Part shown: positions 13,836 to 25,949 of the stretch, in pieces | Numbering within the stretch: position 1 is the stretch's first letter | How the letters are laid out: each line of letters starts with the position of its first letter | From: Leucaena leucocephala | Taxonomy: Eukaryota; Streptophyta; Magnoliopsida; Fabales; Fabaceae | NCBI GenBank assembly: GCA_037074615.1 | Contig: CM073562.1 | Coordinates: 9,471,001 to 9,535,000 of the forward strand | DNA: 64,000 nt | Reading direction: 5' to 3' | Notes under the pieces: model-generated | Database searches by the model: none | Seen by the model: the letters and a program-made list of their open reading frames with translations, nothing else | Told to the model about the DNA's origin: nothing | Program-made: the position numbers and the translations under genes

Positions 13836-14159
13836 ACACTCTAGCTACATTTTGGAATCCATTACTCAGATGTATGATAGTTACAATGTACCCCGAATAT
13901 GTAATTAGCATGTGTGTATTGTGTGTACAAATATTGTGGTGACATAAAATATGAAGTTTTTGTGTGGTATAATAAAATGATGGTTGGTTGAATATTTATG
14001 TGCATATGTTCCCTATTTAATGTGATTATGATGTATAGATATGAATGATTTTTAATTGACTCAAGCTTATCAAAGTCAGAAACATTATATGAGAATGGTT
14101 AGGAAAAGCTATGCGAGGTCGCAACTAAGGTTTACAAAGAATATGAGACGCAACTAGCA
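13836..14159. other. unassigned AT-rich sequence
   Basis: Does not match the LTR families in this window and has no coding sequence that I can support. It may be a scrap of host DNA or of another element. Confidence 0.3.
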
Positions 14160-15192
14160 AGTAAGGATGCATAGTATGCATGTTGAGTATGCTATGATAA
14201 ATGAATGCTCCCTTCATGTAGTACATACAGGATAGAGTATACCAGATGAGAAAGTTATGTTGCTCCCATGCCCTATGGCATGCAATTAGATAATTTAACT
14301 TGGTGATGATGAAGCAATAGAAAAACTATGAACGAGATTGGTAGCCAGTTAATTTCCAAAGAATATGATGAGAATTTATGATCAAACAATGATAGTCAAT
14401 GAGATAGAGAATAAGATTAAAGATGAGGATTCATAGTGAATATATAGATAAATGATTACTATACTTAGGATATATCCCTTTAGTAGGGGTAAGATATATG
14501 AATGATGTGCTATGAAATGGCATAAGAAGCATTTATGAAAGATGATACAGCTATAAGAAGGAGCAGTGTTTATGTAATATAAGCTAACGTTCTTGCAATA
14601 GAGCTAGATTACTCTTACAATAGAGTAAGAATGCTTTTGAGATGAAGCCAAGAGAGTGGATAGTATAATTCATATAGAATAAAGTCCCTCATATAAGATG
14701 AATAGATATTGATAGATATGTGCATAGTAGAGTATATGTAGCTCTCTATAGTAATGGACATAGTCAAGTTATAAAAGATGATAGTGATATGAGAAATTCT
14801 TGTGTGATAGAAGAAATGGATAAAGTCCTAATAGATAATATTGGCTTCTGTGACCATTTTTGGGGAATTATCTATTGAGTTAACAACTATGTGGAGGTGA
14901 CTAACCTTATAACCTTGTCCTTTAGTTTAGGTCTTCCAGAGAAGAGAATACAGTACAATAGAATCGCAGTAGATTCTGGTGGATTGTAGTCAGATCCTAG
15001 TATGACTCACAGGGTTACAATTAGATCCTAAAAAGGCTTACGGTTGAACACAGTAGATCTTGAGGGTTGTATTAGACCAAGCCGAGAGCAAGAAAGTAAT
15101 GAGCCATAAGTACAGTATTTCTTTTGAAGGACTAATACCAAGGAAAAGTTAAGTATAGAAGCTTCACAAGTTAGTTAACTCATAACAGAGAG
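14160..15192 (+). mobile_element. LTR1-family internal region fragment, plus orientation
   Basis: Reverse complement of the 27.8-28.8 kb internal region: GTTGAGTATGCTATGATAAA, GCATGCAATTAGATAATTTA, then CCAGAGAAGAGAATACAGTA are found in order. It is cut at 15192 by the end of a minus-strand LTR1 copy. It also parallels 50.5-51.3 kb of the LTR2 element, so both families share this internal module. Confidence 0.7.
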
Positions 15193-18100
15193 TGTAACAT
15201 CCTTACTTTTATACATCTTAGGGACCATTCAGTAGCATTTGGAACCACTTATAAGACCTTGGAAGTCTATTAGCCAAATCTAGAATTTTATTTTCTCGGG
15301 TTACTATTCATATAGTATTCTAGATCATGCAACAAACTTCAAAAAATCATAATTAATTCTAGAAAAATCAAAATGAAATGTTTCAAAAAGATACGTGAAG
15401 ATAACATTTAGAAATTTAAGCAAAAAATAATTTCCAGACCAAATGACTCGTCAATTAATACAATTTATTCTCAAAAGATTACTGTTCATTTAGACAAAAA
15501 TTATAAAAAATAGTTTCTGGTCCTTTACTTTGGAAATTCATTTCTCATGATATACATCCAAATGAAACATTCTACCTATACACTTAAAGCTCTAGATGTG
15601 TGCTACACATTTGTAAAATTTCATGAAACAATTTCTTCATTTACTAGGTCAAACTGAAGCCACAACAAAATTGCTTTAGGACCTATGTTTTTACCATTTG
15701 AGTTTCCTTTCTTTCACTTCCAATAATTGTTCCAGCATGTATAAGCCATCAAATAAGCTTCTCAATATTCATATACATCATGTACATATGCCATAATTAT
15801 TACAAATAGCTTCATCACATAAATAGACATTTTACATGGAATTTACATACATGGATAATTCATAGCATAAGCTAAGATCTCAATTACTTCCATTCCTTTC
15901 TTCCATTCTCTAGCTCTTCTCCATGTATACCTTTTCCATCATGCTTGACCTATATTGGTTGGTTATGGGAGAGTGAGATTCTAGGGAATCTTAGTAGCAA
16001 ACATTACCACTTAAATATGCAAGATGGATTCTAATGCATGATATGTAAATTCATTAACTTTCTTTAATTAGTGACATGCCATCATGCTATATACTTTTAC
16101 ATAAAGTGCATGGCCATGGAAAACATGTTATTAACAATACATTCAACATCCTTTATCATGGCACAATATCATTTAAATATCATATACATGTCAACACATA
16201 AGCATACCATATCAAGCACATAAAGAGGTAAGTTCACTACCTTGTACTTAAGCTTTCCTCTTGATTTTTAGCACTTGCTCCCTAGCTTTCCAACCATAAA
16301 GCCTTTATGTCAATCACTTCCCAACATCTTATTGCATGTTTAAAGGTCCTAAACACATTCACATTTATCACATAATCCATTAGGACTCATGAACTCTAAC
16401 CATGTTCAAGGCTAACCTTGTTACACTATTTATTATCATAACTTTCTCTAATCTCCACTAATAACCTTGGTTCTTGAACCAATTGATGTCTTGACTTTAC
16501 CCTACACAATTTCATCTTTTAAATCCATTTATGAGTTTAGAATAATGAAATTTGAGCTCCTTCATGCCCTGCTGTACATAACCAAACACATGCACACAAT
16601 TCTTTCAAAAATTCTCATTTTGGTTCTAATCCTTCCCATACTTGTTTCTCCACTTTACCCCACACAACTTTCAATTTTAAAACCATTGGAAGCATCAAAA
16701 TCATGAGATTCAAATCACTGTTCATTCGAGTGAACAGTAATCGTGAAGAATTTCAAAAACTACAATATTGGAATTTCAATGTTTGCAAGGTTCAAAACCT
16801 TTCCAATCCTACACTAAATCAAAAACTACAATATTGGAATTTCAATGTTTGCAAGGTTTAAATCATTAAAATTCTATTTCCTTCCCTCATGAATAGTGCA
16901 TACTGAACAGATTCACCCTTGGCAACGTCAAGAATATCAACTTGATTCAACAACCAATCACTTAACTAGCTTATTTAAGGTTCAATCATATGTTTCTAAC
17001 TTTAATTTCTTCTTTTCGCTTTCATCTAAGGTTTTTGGGTAGCACCACAACTTAGAGAAATTCAACTTTTCCCCATGAAAACCCTAAGTTCAAGCTCCCA
17101 AATCAAAGGAAAATAAGCTAGGAGAGATTGCATACCTTTAATCTCTAGCTTGCTTGAACTTTGGTACCTTGAATCTTTTTTATCTTGGCTTGAGTTTCCA
17201 TTTTGAAAGAGCTTCCCCAAGGGTCCATGAGCTTACTATTTGGATACAGAAATGAGGGGGTATTTATAGAAAAATCTTGGTGAAAATCAATGGCCAAGTT
17301 AAGTTTGTACACTATTTAATCTAATGGCCCACATTTAATCTTGGATTTTACTTTTTCAAAAAGATAATTATGGCATCACCCATGACATCACCAAGGGACA
17401 CCTCATGGGCTGATGTGGCATAATTCTAATGGGGGAAGAAGGTTTTGGACAAATTCCAGTCCAATCTGGTACCGGCTCAGTCTGATTCCCCAAAAACTGG
17501 ACTGTTTTATACATCTAATTTTTCTGAAATTTCATAATATACTTTCTGACCTTAAATCCAGTATCTGGATTCTTCCTACCATTAAAAATCTTGTACTGGG
17601 CCATAACTTAATTGCAGATCCATTGGAAAATGACTGAAATACCCTTAGTGTCATTTCTTGCACTATATTAACCCTAAGGGGATAATTGTCATTTTACCCC
17701 TCTTTGCACTACCTCATAGCATATACTAGCTCTGAATAATCATATTTATACTGTATGACACATTTTTGGCCTATCCAGAATGACCAAAATGCCGTCTATC
17801 TATTACTGGTACGATATGGGCATCTAAGGGCATTTTTGTAATTTTGTACTTTTCCTAGACTGCTCTAGACTCTAGCTTGCTTAACTGTCTCACTACCTTA
17901 TTGGGCTCATGATGGCACCATTTGGGCCTTAATATGGGATCATTGCCTTTATTACCTTTATGGCCCAATTCACATGACAACTCTCCCAATTATATTTATC
18001 GGGTATTTTATTTCACCGTAAAATCTCATAAGGATTCTACAGGATTTCTTTTCTGACTCTGTCAATTTTATAAATTCTTACATTAAATATGGGAATTTTC

Positions 18101-18378
18101 AGTACAGTTTCATCTAATTCTGATGTCTGAAAAATATTGTAATAATTCTTCTGGCTTCAAAAATTTATATCAATTAATCAAGACCTCAAATCAAAATTAT
18201 GTGTTGTGTTAAACTAACTAGAATAATTTTGTCTATCTACTGGTAGAATTTAGGACTAATATGATTATGGGTATTTTTGGCCTATTTCGGCTCAACTTTC
18301 TCATATTTACATTTAGGTCCCTAAAGTTTTGAATAATTGTACTTTGGCCCCTGAACTTTTGGCTATTTGCATTTAAGT
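15193..18378 (-). repeat. LTR1 copy, minus strand, truncated by plastid-like DNA
   Basis: Starts exactly with TGTAACATCC and stays collinear with the other LTR1 copies for almost 3.2 kb. It then stops within CATTTAAGTCC, so roughly the last 100-200 bp are missing. The hairpin is at 15974-15993 (one mismatch) and the minus-strand TATA box at 17261-17268. It holds a private local duplication at 16754-16858. Confidence 0.8.
16754..16858. repeat. 39-bp direct duplication, 66-bp period
   Basis: A 39-bp unit starting CAAAAACTACAATATTGG is present identically at 16754-16792 and 16820-16858. Other LTR1 copies have it once. Confidence 0.85.
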
Positions 18379-18490
18379 CCTTTGTCCTGGCCATTGTAGC
18401 ACGTGTGTCACCCAGGGCATAAGAGGTATGATGACTTGACGTCATCCTCACCTTCCTTCGGCTTATCACCGACAGTCCCTAGGGATCCCA
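18379..18490 (-). pseudogene. rrn16: plastid 16S rRNA fragment (nuclear plastid insertion)
   Basis: On the minus strand this reads as the highly conserved late part of bacterial-type 16S rRNA, with the landmarks GATGACGTCAAGTCATCAT and ACACGTGCTACAATGGCC. The form (GATAAGCCG before, CTTATGCCCTGGG between) fits the plastid rather than the plant mitochondrial gene, as I remember them. Differences from that remembered sequence are mostly C-to-T or G-to-A changes, as expected for a silenced nuclear copy. Only about 100 of some 1,490 bp are present. It cannot be a working rRNA. Confidence 0.85.
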
Positions 18491-18963
18491 GATGAGGAAA
18501 CCCTAGGGGAGCCACCGACTCCAACTACCGTCCATGTACGATCCATACTAGACCTGACCAACTGCCCTATGGTCGGTCCGCGACCCCTGGATGCCAAAGG
18601 TATCCGAATATCCCCCTTCCCTTCCTTATCGGGATTGGGACTAAGAAGAATAGTTGTCCATTTTTTGGGGTCTTGAAGGGGCGTGGAAACACATAAGAAC
18701 TCTTGATCTCATAGTTCCTACGGGGTGGAGACGATGGGGTCGGTCCATGGATTTTCTTTCCTTTTGCCGCATTTCGCTCAAAGGCTCTCTCTTTAGCCCT
18801 ATGTCTCTTATCCTTAGGAGGTCTTCCTCCACTAGCAGATTTTTTCGGAAAACTTCATTTACTCTGGTGTAGATGGCAGGCAGGCCTATATTTCTTGGTT
18901 TCAATAGGACTCCTTACGAGCGTTGTTTCTATCTACTATTATCTAAAAAGATTAGGGTGAAAT
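18491..18963. other. GC-rich sequence, probably rearranged plastid DNA
   Basis: Clearly richer in G+C than its surroundings and continuous with the 16S fragment. The stretch CATGTACGATCCATACTAGA near 18531-18550 resembles plastid rRNA-operon spacer sequence as I recall it, and CCTACGGGGTGGAGACGATG near 18718 also looks organellar. The order is not that of the plastid genome, so the insertion is a mosaic if this is right. Overlapping 72- and 87-codon open frames on both strands look like by-products of base composition. Confidence 0.45.
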
Positions 18964-20850
18964 TATTGGAAAACGTGCCCTAGGGGCCAATCATTATCTT
19001 ATGAACATTATTGATTTATGAATTTATTAATTGTGTTATCATATTATTTGCATGTTTACTGTGATGACCATCCTTGGATAATTCATGATCTTATCCTAAA
19101 TGTCCCTGGTCGGTCATCTGTGCGAGAGCAGAGATGAAATAAGACCAGTATGACTTTGAAGATGTATAGAGATATAAATCAAAGTCATATACACATGTAA
19201 GAGTACAAGGTGTTGGACCGACCCACTATGAGAGAGTTGCATGGGTTACATCATAATCTTCTCTCATATACAAACCATGTCACTATGCCCTTTGACCTGA
19301 GATCATCATGGATTCTTACATGATAAACGCTCAGGTTTGACCTAGTCAAAAGTCACTTTTGACCGAGTGATCATAAAGACTATGTTCGGGCTTAGTGGTT
19401 TTTCATGCAGAGGAATGTGAATGGTCAAGATAGAATTTGTCCCTCATATTCGTAGAGAGATATTACTGGGCCCCTAGATGAGTGAGTCTGAGAAATGTAT
19501 GGCCATACTGTAATGGAAAGGTAGTTCCATTTCTATAGTCAGACTACTCAGGGATCGAGAAAGTAACGGTCAGGAATAGGAGGATGACATTATCCATGCC
19601 TCATCCATGACCAAAATATCGCGTGACAGAAGGGACATGATATAGTTGTATAAAAGGTTACATCGTTTATTGATTCTTATATGATTTGGGTAGTCGTTAT
19701 GTCTTGCTAGAGACCGCTTGCGACTTGTGGGCCAGTATAGCAAATGGCCCACTGTCAACTTCATATGGGCCTACAGGGTCGCACACAAAATAGCCCAACA
19801 TGAGCTATAATGTCCAGATTCATTAAATCTAAGACGTGTCTAGATTCAATGAATGATCCAGAGTTGATGTATATATTTATATTTATATTCGTATATATAT
19901 AAATTCGTATATATATATATTATATATAAGGGATATATAGGATTTAATTTATAAGGATAGATTAAATCTCTATCACATTTGAATTTGAAATTCAAATTGA
20001 TAGGATATCTCATATAAGAGATATTTATAAGATTTAATTTATAAGGATAAATTAAATCTCTATCACGTTTGAATTTGAAATTCAAATTGATAGGATATCT
20101 CATATAAGAGATATTTACAAGATTTAATTTATAAGGATAAATTAAATCTCTATCACGTTTGAATTTGAAATTCAAATTTATAGGATATCTCAAATTTAAT
20201 TTATGAGAATAAATCAAATACAGTCCAATCTTATCTTTATTTAAATTAAATAAATAGGTGAATTAAATATATGGGACGGATTTAATATAAACATTATTTA
20301 TTTAATTAGTTTCTTATCAAATTATACAATATGTGATATTGTATTCGGAATTAATATAGATTAATTCCAAAATCCAATTCGGTTGAGAAAAACGCAGAGC
20401 ATCCTATATATCCGATTTTAGGAGCTACGTTTTGAACACAAGACATAACACAAAAAGGGCCGAACGGAATCTGTAAAAGGTTTGCAGATAAGAAGCTGCT
20501 GAAGTAGAGACGGAGATGACGAACTCTTGAGAAAGCCTTAGAGGGACAGGAGACGCTAGCACGTCATTTGTGGTTAGAACGCTGTTCGTGTGGATACCAG
20601 TAGAGGAAGACGACCTGAGGAGTCGACTTCTTGCTATCAAAAAGTGAGCACGAGCCACGGAGAGAAGCTGTGGATGTCTCCTTATGATTGAAAAGAGATT
20701 ACCAGCCGCGGAGAGAAGCTGTGGAAGTCACTGAGAAACACTGAGGGTAATGCTTCTTCCCACTTGACTTAAACACATATAGTAGATCCTGGCAAGGAAT
20801 GGAAAATTTTTTTAAATTAATTTCTGCTTTGTGTCTTCCAATTCCTTACA
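18964..20850 (+). repeat. 5' LTR of Copia element
   Basis: Starts TATTGGAAAACG (family form probably TGTTGG) and ends ATTCCTTACA, one base before the primer-binding site. It is 1,887 bp long. It shows seven differences from the 3' LTR in the first 194 bp, all transitions. It contains three 90-bp tandem units and a (TA)-rich microsatellite at 19867-19930. Confidence 0.93.
19941..20200. repeat. 90-bp tandem repeat, three copies, in Copia LTR
   Basis: Units start with GATTTAATTTATAAGG at 19941, 20031 and 20121. Each contains the near-palindrome GAATTTGAAATTCAAATT. Because the period is divisible by three it creates a spurious 123-codon open frame on the minus strand. Confidence 0.9.
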
Positions 20851-20851
20851 G

Positions 20852-20864
20852 TGGTATCAGAGCC
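20852..20864 (+). promoter_or_regulatory. primer-binding site (initiator Met tRNA)
   Basis: TGGTATCAGAGCC, complementary to the 3' end of plant initiator methionine tRNA. It is one base after the LTR, as usual for plant LTR retrotransposons. Confidence 0.95.
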
Positions 20865-21979
20865 ATGCCGTTTTTGTTTAAGTTAGGCTTGATTGTTGAT
20901 TGATATGATATGTGTTAGTCATAGCCGATCATATAATATGCGTTTTATGTATGACATATAAGGAATCCGTGTTATGTATGACATAAAAGGAATCTAAAAG
21001 GGAATTGAAATCGGTGGTGATGCGCTTTGATTTGATCAATTAACATAGCGGGACCGCCGTGGCTACCTGTTTGTAGCGCAACATAACCGTAACATATGTT
21101 ATTTGGTGAATGTTTTAGATATGAAACATTAATTACCCTTGAATTAAATCTGAATATTGATTCTTGAATGTTTAGGTATGGTGAACAATATGGCTCTAGA
21201 TTGCAAGTGTTGTAATTTTTAAATACGGCCTGCGTGTCGTGCCTTCCTCTATATACTCTTAATGTACCTTCTCTTCTCATCTCACTCCCCTCGAATGTTA
21301 AAAGAGGTTTCTATATGTAATTTCCCTTTAGAGAGCTCCTCTCATTGGCTTGAGGGGAGTTAGGATAGGTGAGCCATATTGTATCATGTTTAGATTATGC
21401 GTATTATGATTATATCAGCACATGCATATTACTTGTATGAGATACAAACTGAGAAACATGCATTTTTATAAACCAGATAGTTAAATTAGGCTCTCTAAAT
21501 GAAATCTTAAGTCATGATGCCGTCAATTTATGAACACTTATCAAAACCTCGATCGTTCAATTGTCGACTCCACCAAAGTGGGTGCTTTTGAGTTATCTTG
21601 GGGAGATAAGCAAGAGTAATGGTGCTACTCTCACATGTTTATTATTGTTTGACTTGATTGAGATTAACAAAATGGTTTTGGGTCTCAAGGCATTAGATGG
21701 GATTAAAAACATGCCAGATCATACGATGATAGAATCCCATAAATATCTAAGAGTTACATTTGATGTAATTGGTAAAGGTGTTACCTACCTAAATAACTTA
21801 ATTTAAGTGTCCTGCCAAAGCGGACTTAAGTTTAAGCCAAAAATGGATCTTAGCCCACTAACTAATGCATTGAGGGTTATTTATTTAGTGGGAGATTGCT
21901 AATTGAATTGCATATTTTTAATTGTAGAATCATAACGACTCGTAATACTGCTATATTATCGCTGCGATCTGTCCTTTAG
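20865..21979 (+). other. untranslated leader of Copia element
   Basis: About 1.1 kb between the primer site and gag. It contains an 81-codon open frame at 21561-21806 that I do not recognise and would not call a gene. It also has a purine-tract-like AGTGGGAGATTGCT at 21887-21900, unusual at this place. The start of gag is obscured by stops. Confidence 0.5.
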
Positions 21980-22690
21980 AAGGACAAACTTAATGGGACA
22001 AACTTTCTTGACTAGTTTAGGAACTTGAGAATTGTTCTCAAGCAAGAAAGAAAGGCGCATGTCCTAGATCAACCCATTCCTGAGGAGCCAGCGGCCAATG
22101 CTTCTAGAGCTCAGAGAGATGCTTACACGAAGCATAAGGAAGACTCTGTCGATGTGGGATGCTTGATGCTAGCCACCATGGTTCCAGAGCTCCAAAGAGA
22201 TCTCGAACACATGGAGGCTTATGAGATGATTGTGCATCTCAAGGAAATGTTCCAGCAACAGGCAAGGCAAGAGAGGTATGAGACCACTAAGGCCTTACAT
22301 TCCTGCAAGATGGCTAAAGGTGCATCAGTCAGTACTCATGTCTTAAAGATGAAAGGGTACATTGATCACCTTGAAAGGCTTGGATTTCCCATGAGCCAGG
22401 AGTTAGCTACGGATTTGATCTTGAACTCACTCCCAGAAAGTTATGACCAGTTTGTCATGAACTACAACATGAATAACATGGAGAAATCTATTTCTGAACT
22501 GTATGGGATGCTTAAAACTGCTGAGCCGAGTCTTAAGAAGAAGCCCAGTGCTGTTTTGATGGTTCAGAAAGGAAAGGGTATGAAAAAGAAAGGCAAAGGC
22601 AAGGGGAAGGGTCATGGCTCATCAGGTAAGACCAAAGAGTCAGGCAAGCCCAAAACCAAGCCTGCACCAAAGAAGGCAAAGCCTCCCTAA
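21980..22690 (+). pseudogene. Copia gag (capsid), broken
   Basis: Capsid-type protein that would package element RNA into virus-like particles in the cytoplasm. The frame can be followed from DKLNGTNFLD (about 21983) through a TAG at 22013-22015, where the family has tryptophan, into RNLRIVLK. It continues through LATMVPELQRDLEHMEAYEM, VLKMKGYIDHLERLGFP and LNSLPESYDQFVMNYNM to a lysine-rich tail (KGKGMKKKGKGKGKG). The longest open frame has no ATG: it opens with TTG at 22025, so no true start can be assigned. A frameshift near 22620-22690 moves the zinc knuckle into the pol frame. Confidence 0.9.
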
Positions 22691-25600
22691 GGAAGGAGTT
22701 TGCTTCTTCTGCAATGAACCTGGTCATTGGAAGAGGAATTGTAAACTCTACCTCGAAGATCTGAAAAAGAACAAGAAGGATAGCGGGGCTATCGCTTCAG
22801 GTATTTATGTTATAGACATTCATCTTTCTACTTCCACTTTATGGGTATTAGATACTGCATGTGGTTCTCATATTTGTACAAATCTGCAGGGACTAAAGGA
22901 CAGTAGGAAGCTGAAAAAGGGCGAGGTTGACCTACGAGTTAGAAACAGAGCAAGGGTTACTGCGTTAGCTGTAGGCACTTATGAATTAGTTCTGCCCACT
23001 GGGCTTTTGTTAGTTTTGAACAATTACTATTATGTTCCTGCTTTAAGTAGTAACATTGTTTCACTTTCTTATTTGGATAAGGAAGGTTTCACTTCCATTA
23101 CTGGGAATAGTAGATGTTCTATTTATCGTAATGATGTTTTCTATGCTCATGGTGATTTGCATGTTGATCATTACATATTAAATTTGGAATAACCCAATCA
23201 TGGAAATATCTATAACATAACTGCCAAAAGGGTCAAACCGAACGATTTGAATCCGACATACCTCTGGCACTGTCGTCTGGGCCACATAAATGAGAAACGC
23301 ATTTCCAAACTCCATCAAGATGGATTTCTAAACTCATTTGATTTTGAATCATATGACACTTGCGAGTCTTTCTTGTTAGGAAAGATGACAAAGTCACCCA
23401 TTACTGGGCACAGTGAGAGGGCCACTGATTTATTGGGCCACATACATACAGATGTGTGTGAACCGATGAACACAAATGCCAGAGGAGGTTATTCGTACTT
23501 CATAACATTCATAGATGATTTCAGCAGATATGGGTACATCTATCTGATGAAACATAAATCTGAGTCTTTTGAAAAGTTCAAGAAATTTCAAAATGAAGTA
23601 CAAAATTAGCTTGGCAAAACAATTAAAGCCCTTCGATCTGATTGGGGTAGTGAATATTTGAGCCAAGAGTTCATAGATCATCTTAGGAGTTGTGGGATAG
23701 TCTCACAATTGACTCCTCCAAGGACACCACAATGGAATCACGTTTCTGAACGGAGGAATCGAACACTATTAGATATGGTTCGATCCATGATGAGTCGAAC
23801 AGATCTTCCGCCCTCCTTTTGGGGCCATGCCCTAGAGACAGCTACATTCACACTCAATCGTGTTCCATCTAAGGCAATCGAAAAGACTCCGTATGAGATA
23901 TGGACTACAAGGACACCTAGTTTGTCTTTCCTCAAGATTTGGGGATGCGAGGTCTATGTTAAGCAACAAGCCTTAGACAAATTAGCGCCCAAATCCTCAA
24001 AATGCTTCTTTATGGGATATCCTAAGGAAACCAAGGGATATTACGTCTATAACCCTGCTGATAACAAAGTGTTTGTTGTCAGAAATGGTATCTTTCTCGA
24101 ACGAGAATTTATCTCTAAAAGAACCAGTGGGAGTAAGGTATACCTCGAAGAAGTTCGAGAGCCACAAGACACCACAGAACTGCAGATGGAAAATACAGAA
24201 GACTCACAACAAGTTGTTGAGACTCCTCAAGTCACGCAAGGTCCACGGAAGTCTAATAGGACACGACTTCAGCCTCAGAGATATGGATTTCTGATTTCTG
24301 ACAGTCGTGATATGTTGCTCATTGAGCATAATGAGCCGACTATCTATCGAGAAGCTATAGTGGGATCAAACTCTGAAAAGTGGCTTAATGACATGAAGTC
24401 TGAAATGCAATCCATGTACGACAATAAGGTTTGAACTTTAGTCGACCCGCCTGAAGGTGTAAAAACCGTCAGGTGCAAGTGGGTTTTTAAGGAGAAAACT
24501 GACATGGATGGCAATGTAAATGTCTTTAAGGCACGACTAGTTACAAAAGGATTTACTCAAACTCATGGTGTCGACTATGATGAGACCTTTTCCCCAGTTA
24601 CAATGGCCAAATCAATCAGAATCCTCTTTGCCATAGCAGCATATTATGACTATGAAATATGGCAGATGGACGTCAAGACAACCTTCCTTAATGGAAAGCT
24701 CCTTGAGGATGTGTACATGATATAACCTGAAGGGTTTGTGCATTCCGAGGACTCTGGTAAAGTGTGCAAGCTTCAAAGGTCCATTTATGGACTGAAGCAA
24801 GCCTCTCAGAGTTGGAATCATCATTTTGATGAAGTAGTCAAAGAGTTTGGATTTCTTTAAAATATTGATGAACCTTATGTGTACAAGAAGGTTAGTGGGA
24901 GCACAGTTGTGTTTTTGGTACTCTATGTCGATGACATCCTACTTATTGGGAATGACATTCCTACCTTGCAGATTGTCAAGTCTTAGTTAGGAAAGCCTTT
25001 CTCGATGAAAGACTTGGGTGAAGCCACCTACATCCTAGGAATCAGGATCTATAGAGATAGATCTAAAAGACTTCTAGGACTCAGTCAGAGTACATACATA
25101 GACAAAATACTGCATAGGTTCAGTATGCACGAATCAAAGAGGGGTTTCATACCCATATCTCATGGTAGTCACCTCAGCAAAGATCTGTGTCCTAGTACAC
25201 CTGATCAGCGAGGTCGCATGAGTAAAGTTCCATATGCCTCGGCCATAGGATCTATCATGTACGCCAAGTTATGTACTCGACTGGATGTCTCATTTGCCTT
25301 AAGTATGACTAGCAGATATCAACAGGACCCTGGTGAGGGCCATTGGACTGTTGTCAAGAATATCCTTAAGTACTTGAGAAGGACTAAGGACTTATTCTTG
25401 GTCTATGGTGGATTGGATGACGAACTCTGTGTAACTGGTTACACAGACGCAAGTTTCCAAACTGACCAGGATGACCAAAAATCGTAGTCTGGATATATAT
25501 TCCTCCTTAAAAATAGAGCAGTAAGCTGGAAGAGCTCTAAGCAGGTCACTGTAGCAGATTCTGCAACAGAAGCTGAGTATATAGCAGCATCAGATGCAGC

Positions 25601-25949
25601 TAAGGAAGCCGTCTGGATCAGGAAGTTCATCACGGAACTAGGGGTGATACCTACCATCTCAGATCTAATAACTTTGCTCTGTGACAATAGCGGTGCCATT
25701 ACACAGGCTAAAGAGCCTAGGTCACATCAAAGGATGAAGCATATACTCAGGCGATTTCATCTCATCAGAGAAATCAACGATAGAGGTGATATAAAGATAT
25801 GCAAAGTAGCAAGAGAAGACAATGTTGTTGATCCTCTAACAAAGCCGCTTGTGCAGGCAAAGCATGAGCGTCATGTTAGGTCAATGGGATTACTCAAATT
25901 AATGATTGTACCTAGTGCAAGTGGGAGGTTATTGGAAAATGTGCCCTAA
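22614..25949 (+). pseudogene. Copia pol (zinc knuckle, protease, integrase, RT, RNase H), broken by stops
   Basis: One frame throughout. It carries a CCHC knuckle CFFCNEPGHWKRNC (near 22707-22748), protease LDTACGSHI (22848), and GAG-pre-integrase LWHCRLGHI with CESF (23362), where the family has CESC, so a zinc ligand is lost. Integrase keeps its D-D-E residues in HTDVC, LRSDWGSEY and NHVSERRN. The reverse transcriptase has VDYDETFSPV, MDVKTTFLNG, YGLKQASQSW and an intact YVDDILL (24928). RNase H has GYTDAS, SATEAEYIA and CDNSGA. The frame is cut by stops at 23190, 23607, 24432, 24723, 24858, 24984 and 25485, so no full product is possible. Domain order INT-RT-RH defines Ty1/Copia. A Tork/Angela-like lineage is inferred. 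The last open part runs through the purine tract into the LTR. Confidence 0.95.
25916..25929 (+). promoter_or_regulatory. polypurine tract of Copia element
   Basis: TGCAAGTGGGAGGT directly abuts the 3' LTR start TATTGG. The form AAGTGGGAG is usual for this group. Confidence 0.9.

Noticed and set aside
18641..18904. 87-codon minus-strand and 72-codon plus-strand frames in GC-rich DNA
   Set aside because: They overlap on opposite strands in what is probably plastid-derived spacer DNA. I considered a Gypsy gag fragment but found no convincing motif.
19941..20200. Regular repeats that could suggest a CRISPR array
   Set aside because: Units are directly adjacent with no unique spacers, in a plant LTR.
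19846..20217. 123-codon minus-strand open frame with repeated peptide blocks (also 26812-27183)
   Set aside because: Produced by the 90-bp tandem repeat of the Copia LTR, whose length is divisible by three. It has no start context or known domain.
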